Source of the DNA: Pseudorhodoplanes sp.
GTDB taxonomy: Bacteria > Pseudomonadota > Alphaproteobacteria > Rhizobiales > Xanthobacteraceae
DNA: 64,000 bases
Assembly (NCBI GenBank): GCA_022843165.1
Contig: JALHOD010000003.1
Location: 227,301 to 291,300, forward strand
Reading direction: 5' to 3'
The position numbers were made by a program, and so were the translations under genes. This document shows, one piece after another, positions 57,930 to 64,000 of the stretch; position 1 is the first letter of the stretch, and each line of letters begins with the position of its first letter. A model generated the notes under the pieces. That model worked only from the letters and a program-made list of their open reading frames with translations. It had not been told where the DNA came from and searched no databases.

Positions 57930-58747
57930 TGGCGACTGCAATCTCGAAAATCCGCGTCGGCGACGATTGCGAACTGGCTGTTCGACTCGACGATTACGCC
58001 GATGCCTGGCAGGCGAAGCCGCCGGTGGTGATGCTGCACGGGCTTGCCGAAAGCGGCGAGGCGTTCCGCCGCTGGGTGCCGTATTTCGCCGCCCATCATC
58101 TGGTGGTGCGGCCGGATCTGCGCGGCTACGGCGATTCCACGCCGATGGCGGGAGATTACAAATACCGTTTCGCGCAACTGGGCGAGGACATCATCCGCCT
58201 GCTCGACGCGCTGAAGCTTGAGCGCGTGTTCCTGATCGGCGGCAAGATCGGCGGCACGCTCGCGATGCATCTCGCCGCGAATTGTCCCGCGCGCGTGATC
58301 GCGCTCGCCGCCGTCGGGGCGCCGGTTTCGCTCACGTCGTTTTCCGAACGGGCGCCGGCCTGGCGCAGGCAGATTCGCGAGCAGGGCGTCGCCGCCTGGG
58401 TGCGCGAAACCACCGAAGGCCGGCTCGGCACCTCCCTGCCGCCGCCGGCGATCGAATGGTGGGTGAACCTGATGTCGAAGACGCAGGCTTCGACACTGGA
58501 GGCTTTTCTGCAGATGGTGCCGACGGTCGACGTCACCGCCGAATTGCCGCGCATCCAGTGTCCGGCGGTGGTGATCACCACCACCGGGTCGGGTCTTGGC
58601 AGCGTGGAATCCGTGCGCGCCTGGCAGGAGAGGATTCCGGGCTCGAAGCTCGAAGTCCTGCCCGGCGATTCCTACCACGTCGCCGCAACCGATCCGGACA
58701 AGTGCGCGTCGTTGGTGCGCAGCTTCTTCGACCGCCTGAAGGTTTGA
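57929..58747 (+). CDS. Alpha/beta-hydrolase fold protein with Lys at the nucleophile-elbow position
   Basis: VVMLHGLAESGEAFRRW; VVRPDLRGYGDS; elbow LIGGKIGGTLAMHLA; PGDSYHVAATDP; overlaps SDR stop. Confidence 0.85.
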   Translation: MATAISKIRVGDDCELAVRLDDYADAWQAKPPVVMLHGLAESGEAFRRWVPYFAAHHLVVRPDLRGYGDSTPMAGDYKYRFAQLGEDIIRLLDALKLERVFLIGGKIGGTLAMHLAANCPARVIALAAVGAPVSLTSFSERAPAWRRQIREQGVAAWVRETTEGRLGTSLPPPAIEWWVNLMSKTQASTLEAFLQMVPTVDVTAELPRIQCPAVVITTTGSGLGSVESVRAWQERIPGSKLEVLPGDSYHVAATDPDKCASLVRSFFDRLKV

Positions 58748-58753
58748 CGGGCC

Positions 58754-59731
58754 TTATTCCACCTTGGCGCCGGACACCTGGATCACCTTGGTCCATTTCG
58801 TGGTTTCGTCGGCGAGGAACTTTCCGAAAGCCGCGCCCGAGACATCGCCGGGCTCGGCGCCGAGTTCGGTAAAGCGCTTCTGCACGTCCGGCATTTTCAG
58901 GACCGCGGCGATCTCGCCTTCCAGCTTTTTCAGCACGGCGGGCGGCGTCTTCGCCGGTGCCACGAGACCGAACCAGGCCGAAGCATCAAAGCCCGACAGA
59001 CCGGATTCGGCCACCGTCGGCACGTCCGGCATGGCGGTGGCGCGTTTCGCGCCGGCGACCGCAATCGCGTTCACCTTCTTGCCCGCGACCTGCGGCAGTA
59101 CCGCCGGCATGTTGTCGAACATCACCGGAATGTGGCCGGCGACCAGATCGTTCATCGCCGGAGCCGCGCCCTTGTAGGGCACGTGCACGATGTTGATGTT
59201 CGCCATGCTCTTGAGCAATTCGCCGGCGAGATGGTTGGTCGAGCCGTTGCCGGACGAGCCGAAATTGATCGTGCCGGGCTTTGCTTTCGCCAGCGCGATC
59301 AGATCCTTCACGCTCTTCGCCTCGACGGAAGGGTGCACCATCAGCACGATCGGCACCTGCGCGATCAGCGCCACCGGCGCAAAAGCCTTTGTCGGATCGA
59401 AGGGCAGGTTCTTGTAAAGGGCGACGTTCGACGTGAGCGGACCGGGCGCGCTGAGCAGCAGCGTGTAGCCGTCCGGTTCGGAACTTGCGACCGATTCGGC
59501 GCCGATATTGCCGCCGGCGCCGCCGCGATTTTCGACGAAGAATTGCTGGCCCACCCGCTCCGACAGCTTCTGCGCCAGGATGCGCGCGATGATGTCGTTG
59601 GAGCCGCCGGCCGGGTAGGGCACCACGATCTTCACCGGGCGCGCGGGATAATCCTGCGCGGCAGCCAGGCCGGTCATGCCGAAGGCGGCGAGGCAGGCGG
59701 AGAGGATGGTGGCGCGCCAATGGATTTGCAT
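58754..59731 (-). CDS. Tripartite tricarboxylate transporter substrate-binding protein (Bug/TctC family)
   Basis: YPARPVKIVVPYPAGGSNDIIARILAQKLSERVGQQFFVENRGGAGGNIGAE. Confidence 0.95.
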   Translation of the reverse strand: MQIHWRATILSACLAAFGMTGLAAAQDYPARPVKIVVPYPAGGSNDIIARILAQKLSERVGQQFFVENRGGAGGNIGAESVASSEPDGYTLLLSAPGPLTSNVALYKNLPFDPTKAFAPVALIAQVPIVLMVHPSVEAKSVKDLIALAKAKPGTINFGSSGNGSTNHLAGELLKSMANINIVHVPYKGAAPAMNDLVAGHIPVMFDNMPAVLPQVAGKKVNAIAVAGAKRATAMPDVPTVAESGLSGFDASAWFGLVAPAKTPPAVLKKLEGEIAAVLKMPDVQKRFTELGAEPGDVSGAAFGKFLADETTKWTKVIQVSGAKVE

Positions 59732-59884
59732 CGAACGTTTCCCTTTGAAATATGTTGATTAAAGGCTTGTTGGGCGCGGAGCATTACCGCGCCGGTGCGG
59801 CGCGTCAACTGCGGCGCAATGGCTTGCGGCCGGGGGCCGCCGGGGCCATGTAGCGGGCTGGCGCCTTTCAGCGGAGACGGGACC

Positions 59885-60250
59885 ATGCGCTCAGGACGCA
59901 CATCGGCCGGCGGAAATGCCTACGCAGCGAACGACGTGGCGGACGACGAACGGCTTGTCCGCAACGGCTTCTGGCGCAAGCTGGCGCGCCATGCCGGCAA
60001 GCTGCCCTTCGCCGAGGATCTGCTGGCCGCCTATTATTGCGCCTTCGACCGCCAGACGCCGTTGCAGGTGCGCGCGGTCTTGCTCGGCGCGCTGGCCTAT
60101 TTCGTTCTGCCGCTCGACGGCATTCCCGACCTTCTGCCCATGCTCGGCTTCGCCGACGACGCCGCCGTGCTCGCCACCGCCATGAAGCTCGTGATGGATT
60201 CGATCCGCCCCGAGCATCGCGAGGCGGCGCGCGAGAAGCTCTTCCAATAG
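59885..60250 (+). CDS. YkvA/DUF1232 family protein
   Basis: LLGALAYFVLPLDGIPDLLPMLGFADDAAVLATAMKLV. Confidence 0.9.
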   Translation: MRSGRTSAGGNAYAANDVADDERLVRNGFWRKLARHAGKLPFAEDLLAAYYCAFDRQTPLQVRAVLLGALAYFVLPLDGIPDLLPMLGFADDAAVLATAMKLVMDSIRPEHREAAREKLFQ

Positions 60251-60253
60251 CCG

Positions 60254-61237
60254 CTACGGCCGGATAATCGCTTTTCCCATCACCTTGCGGTCGGCGATGT
60301 CCTTCAGCGCCCGCGGCGTGTCGGCGAGCGGGTAGACCGCGTGTACATGCACCGACAGTTTTCCGTCCGCCGCCCAGCGCACGATCTGCTGCATGTTGCT
60401 GGCATTCTGCTCCGGAAAGCGTTCGGTGAAGCCGCCCCATTGCACGCCGACAATGTCACAGCTTTTCAGCAGCGCGAGATTGAGCGGGATTTTCGGAATC
60501 TCGCCGGCCGCGAATCCGATCACCAGGAAGCGGCCTTCCCAGGCCAGCGCGCGCAGGGCCGCCTCGGAATAGGCGCCGCCGATCGGGTCGTAGACGACAT
60601 CCACGCCATGCGAACCGCCCAGCCTTTTCAGTTCGGCTTTCAGGTCCTGCGTCGTGTAGTTGATGGTCTCGTCGGCGCCGTGCGCCCGCGCGAAGGCGCA
60701 TTTCTCGGCGGTCGAGGCGCAGGCGATCACGCGCGCGCCCATCAGCTTGCCGATCTCCACCGCCGACAATCCGGTGCCGCCGGCCGCGCCCAGCACCGCC
60801 AGCGTCTCGCCCGCCTTCAGCTTTCCACGATCATGCAATGCGTAATAGGTGGTGCCGTAGATCACGCTCAGTCCGGCGGCGCGGTCGAAATCCAGTCCGT
60901 CGGGAATCTTCACAAGCCGCACGGCCCCGATCGCCACGCGCTCGCGCGCCGCGCCGTAGCGCATGTAGCCCATCACGCGGTCGCCCGGCGTCACGCCGGC
61001 CGCGCCCGCGCCCACGCTCTCGACAATGCCGGCGAATTCCGCCGCCGGTGAAAACGGATAGGCCGGCTTGACCTGGTACTTGTCGGCGATGATCAGCGTG
61101 TCGAAGAAATTCAGCGCCGCCGCCGCGATCCTGACCACGGCCTCGCCGGGTGCCGCGACGGGGTCGGGGATGTCGCCGAGCACAAGATCGTCGGGTGTGC
61201 CGGGTTGGCTGCAAAGAATGGCTTTCATGGTGGACAT
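60254..61237 (-). CDS. NADPH:quinone oxidoreductase-family MDR protein (start 61237 or 61228)
   Basis: MKAILCSQPGTPDDLVLGDIPDP; VLGAAGGTGLSAVEIGKLMGARVIA. Confidence 0.93.
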   Translation of the reverse strand: MSTMKAILCSQPGTPDDLVLGDIPDPVAAPGEAVVRIAAAALNFFDTLIIADKYQVKPAYPFSPAAEFAGIVESVGAGAAGVTPGDRVMGYMRYGAARERVAIGAVRLVKIPDGLDFDRAAGLSVIYGTTYYALHDRGKLKAGETLAVLGAAGGTGLSAVEIGKLMGARVIACASTAEKCAFARAHGADETINYTTQDLKAELKRLGGSHGVDVVYDPIGGAYSEAALRALAWEGRFLVIGFAAGEIPKIPLNLALLKSCDIVGVQWGGFTERFPEQNASNMQQIVRWAADGKLSVHVHAVYPLADTPRALKDIADRKVMGKAIIRP

Positions 61238-61359
61238 CTCCTACCACGACCCCCGTGCCGGCAATCAACGGTGGAAATCGCCTTCACAATGCCGATTTTG
61301 GATTATTATTCGCCCGCAGGGGCCGCTTCGGCGCAGGCCGGAACGAAAGGTGCGAGCAC

Positions 61360-61911
61360 ATGAGATCTTTCCGCGATATTCCGACATTTGTTGCAGGTCT
61401 TGGCGTGGCTTTGGCCATGTCGGCGGCGGCGATTTCGGTGGCCTGGGGGCAGGCGTCACCCACGCAGGGGGCGACATTGCTCGGCCAATATGGCGACTGG
61501 GGCGCCTATACCGCCTCGCCGGGCGGCAAGAAGGTCTGTTTTGCGCTCGCCAAGCCGGCCTCGTCTGCGACCAATCCGCCCAACCGTCCGCGCGATCCGG
61601 CCTGGCTGTTCATTTCCACCCGTCCGGCCGAGAAGGTGAAGGAAGAGGTGTCCGTCATCATCGGCTATCCGTTCAAGCCCAATGCCGACGCCAGCGTGGA
61701 GATCGGCGGCGCCAGTTTCGCCATGTACACGCAGAATGACGGCGCCTGGATCAAGAATGCCGCCGAGGAGGCGCGTCTGGTCGACGCCCTGCGCAAGGGG
61801 GCCGATGTCACCGTCCGTGGCGAATCCGGCCGCGGCACCAAGACCACGGACACCTTCTCGCTCAAGGGCATTTCCCAGGCGCTCGACCGCACCGCGCAGG
61901 AATGCCGTTAA
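61360..61911 (+). CDS. IalB-family (invasion-associated locus B-like) exported protein
   Basis: Signal peptide; GQYGDWGAYTASPGGKKVCFALAKP; GTKTTDTFSLKGISQAL. Confidence 0.88.
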   Translation: MRSFRDIPTFVAGLGVALAMSAAAISVAWGQASPTQGATLLGQYGDWGAYTASPGGKKVCFALAKPASSATNPPNRPRDPAWLFISTRPAEKVKEEVSVIIGYPFKPNADASVEIGGASFAMYTQNDGAWIKNAAEEARLVDALRKGADVTVRGESGRGTKTTDTFSLKGISQALDRTAQECR

Positions 61912-61920
61912 TTATTTGGC

Positions 61921-62040
61921 GTCGTCCCGGCCAAGCGAGCGTCAGCGAGCGCGAGCCGGGACCCATACCCCCTGTATTTCCGTAAACCAGAGGCCGGTGG
62001 CTATGGGTTCCGGCTCTCGCTTTCGCTCGGCCGGAACGAC
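61921..62040. repeat. Paired inverted REP-like palindromes (BIME-like)
   Basis: GTCGTCCCGGCCAAGCGAG...GAGCCGGGACCCATA and TATGGGTTCCGGCTCTCGC...GGCCGGAACGAC are near reverse complements. Confidence 0.85.
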
Positions 62041-62100
62041 CCTGATAAATGGTCGTCCAGGCCCCATCTATGCTACGACCGCGCGCCATCCGCGCCTTAT

Positions 62101-63324
62101 ATGATTGCCATGACCGCCGCCGAACTGACCCTCGAAAAGACGCCGCTGGAGCGCTATGTCGCCCCGGCGAAGCCCTCGCTGGTCGGCGCCTCGCGCGCCG
62201 AGCTTGCGGCGATGCTGGGCCACATCGGCGTGCCGGAACGCGCGCAGAAGATGCGCGCGCAGCAGATATGGCACTGGCTCTATGTGCGCGGCGCCCGCGA
62301 TTTTTCCGACATGACCTCGGTGTCGAAGGATCTGCGCGCCGAACTCGAACAGCATTTCACGCTCGAGCGTCCCGAGATCGTCGCCGAGCAGGTGTCGAAC
62401 GACGGCACCCGCAAATGGCTGCTGCGGCTTCCCGGCGAAACCGTTGGCGAGCGCCCGCATGAGGTCGAGTGCGTCTATATCCCCGAAACCGATCGCGGCA
62501 CATTGTGCGTCTCCAGCCAGGTCGGCTGCACGCTGAACTGTTCCTTCTGCCACACCGGCACGCAGCGTCTGGTGCGCAATCTCACCGCCGGCGAGATCGT
62601 CGGCCAGATCATGGTGGCGCGCGACCGGCTCGGCGATTTTCTCGGGCAGGAGCATGCCAAGGGTCCCGGCCTGCCGACCGAGGGCGAGCGCTTCGTCTCC
62701 AACATCGTCATGATGGGCATGGGCGAGCCGCTCTACAATTTCGAGGCGGTGCGCGACGCGCTCTTGGTCGCAAGCGACGGCGAGGGCCTGTCGCTGTCGC
62801 GCCGCCGCATCACGCTCTCGACCTCCGGCGTGGTGCCGAACATCTCCCGCACCGGCGAGGAGATTGCCTGCATGCTGGCGATTTCGCTGCATGCGGTGCG
62901 CGACGATCTGCGCAACGAGCTGGTGCCGCTCAACCGCAAATATCCAATCAAGGAATTGCTTGAGGCCTGCCGCAATTATCCCGGCGTGTCGAATGCGCGC
63001 CGCATCACCTTCGAATACGTGATGCTGAAAGGCGTCAACGACTCGCTCTCGGACGCCAAGGAACTGGTGCGGCTGCTCAAGGGCATTCCCGCCAAGATCA
63101 ATCTCATTCCGTTCAATCCCTGGCCCGGCACGACGTATGAGTGCTCGGACTGGGAGCAGATCGAGAAGTTTTCCGAAGTCGTGTTCAATGCCGGCTATGC
63201 CTCGCCGGTGCGCACCCCGCGCGGCCGCGACATTCTCGCCGCCTGCGGCCAGCTCAAGAGCGCGACGGAGAAGCTGTCAGTGCGCGAGCGCATGGCTTTG
63301 CGGGCGATGGCGATGACGGATTGA
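62101..63324 (+). CDS. rlmN: Dual-specificity 23S rRNA/tRNA (adenine-C2)-methyltransferase RlmN
   Basis: [18 protein letters not shown] radical SAM motif; [33 protein letters not shown]. Confidence 0.96.
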   Translation: MIAMTAAELTLEKTPLERYVAPAKPSLVGASRAELAAMLGHIGVPERAQKMRAQQIWHWLYVRGARDFSDMTSVSKDLRAELEQHFTLERPEIVAEQVSNDGTRKWLLRLPGETVGERPHEVECVYIPETDRGTLCVSSQVGCTLNCSFCHTGTQRLVRNLTAGEIVGQIMVARDRLGDFLGQEHAKGPGLPTEGERFVSNIVMMGMGEPLYNFEAVRDALLVASDGEGLSLSRRRITLSTSGVVPNISRTGEEIACMLAISLHAVRDDLRNELVPLNRKYPIKELLEACRNYPGVSNARRITFEYVMLKGVNDSLSDAKELVRLLKGIPAKINLIPFNPWPGTTYECSDWEQIEKFSEVVFNAGYASPVRTPRGRDILAACGQLKSATEKLSVRERMALRAMAMTD

Positions 63325-63353
63325 CTGTTTCCGCCCAGATCAGGAATTGCCCT

Positions 63354-63806
63354 ATGTCCCTTTTCGTCCGCTTCTTCGTGATCATCTTCGCCCTGATGGT
63401 CTCCATTCTCGCGGCCGGGCTCGCGCTCGCGATCGGCATCATGCTGCCGGACTACGTCACCGTCACCACCGACCCGATCGAGCATTTCGCGTTCTTCTTC
63501 GTCAGCTTCTTCACCACCGGCCTGGTCGGTGCCTATGCCTTCCTGCCGGCGCTGATCCTGATCGGCATCGCCGAGGGGGTCGCTATCCGCTCGATCTTCT
63601 ATTACGCACTCGGCGGCGCCGCGATCGGGCTGCTGGCCTATTTCGGCACCAACATGTCGGTGCGGCTGGAAGAGACCACCGACATGCCGCCGGTCGCCTT
63701 CGGGCTGCAGCTTGTCGCCGCCGCCGGCATCGTCGCCGGCTTCGTCTATTGGCTGATCGCCGGTCGCAATGCCGGCAGGTGGAAGACGTCGCTGGGGGCG
63801 GTGTAA
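63354..63806 (+). CDS. Small multi-TM membrane protein of unknown function
   Basis: About four hydrophobic helices; no family recognised with confidence. Confidence 0.7.
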   Translation: MSLFVRFFVIIFALMVSILAAGLALAIGIMLPDYVTVTTDPIEHFAFFFVSFFTTGLVGAYAFLPALILIGIAEGVAIRSIFYYALGGAAIGLLAYFGTNMSVRLEETTDMPPVAFGLQLVAAAGIVAGFVYWLIAGRNAGRWKTSLGAV

Positions 63807-63812
63807 CTCCTT

Positions 63813-63893
63813 CGTCATGCGCGGACTTGATCCGCGCATCCATCTTCTTCGCGAGTTTGTAGGATGGGTTGAGCGCAGCGAAACCCATCCTAC
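63813..63893. repeat. Two adjacent intergenic palindromes (REP-like)
   Basis: TGCGCGGACTTGATCCGCGCA (63818-63838) and GTAGGATGGGTTGAGCGCAGCGAAACCCATCCTAC (63859-63893). Confidence 0.8.
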
Positions 63894-63904
63894 GTGAGTG
63901 TGCT

Positions 63905-64000
63905 CTAATTGCCCCGCGCCAGCAGCAGCCGCAGCGCGAACGCCCCCATCAGCCCGGCAAACATCCAGTCGAAGGCACGCATGATGCGCGGCGAGCGCCG
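63905..64000 (-). CDS. C-terminus of a LysE-family translocator (5' part beyond window)
   Basis: Open frame RRSPRIMRAFDWMFAGLMGAFALRLLLARGN*, resembling the LysE C-terminal helix. Confidence 0.55.
   Translation of the reverse strand, partial: RRSPRIMRAFDWMFAGLMGAFALRLLLARGN

Noticed and set aside
1-64000. CRISPR array, prophage, restriction-modification, toxin-antitoxin or retron
   Set aside because: No regularly spaced repeats, and no integrase, capsid, methylase, reverse transcriptase or toxin-antitoxin pair recognised among plausible ORFs.

Overview
High-GC alphaproteobacterial chromosomal window, Rhizobiales/Bradyrhizobiaceae-like by gene content (my inference from protein families, no search run). 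It is densely coded and mostly ordinary. Supported content: a hemY region, tRNA-Thr(CGU) and tRNA-Ala(CGC), a CHASE/HWE histidine kinase, an NMT1-type ABC operon, a chrB-chrA chromate module, map and radC, a sugar-acid-like TRAP/dehydratase/DenD region, an arsR-arsC-acr3 module divergent from a 1146-aa MFS-acyltransferase-ligase fusion, a partial tad/cpa pilus locus (cpaB to tadD, no pilin or prepilin peptidase in view), folD, typA, a site-2 protease, rlmN, and several exported or membrane proteins of unknown function. I saw no integrase, transposase, CRISPR array, prophage or rRNA. I cannot point to a clearly new multi-gene system. The best second-look items are a nested array of GGCAAT/ATTGCC half-sites in the tauE/dehydrogenase divergent region (4997-5040), an alpha/beta hydrolase with Lys at the nucleophile-elbow position (57929-58747), a partial Tad locus with a very short CpaD-like lipoprotein and a CpaE lacking P-loop lysines, a TTAA-N7-TTAAC CtrA-like box (52612-52627), a perfect 17-bp palindrome (12669-12685), and two REP/BIME-like repeat clusters (61921-62040, 63813-63893). 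Coordinates come from the supplied ORF track, with starts refined by eye. Function calls are by motif and family recognition only.
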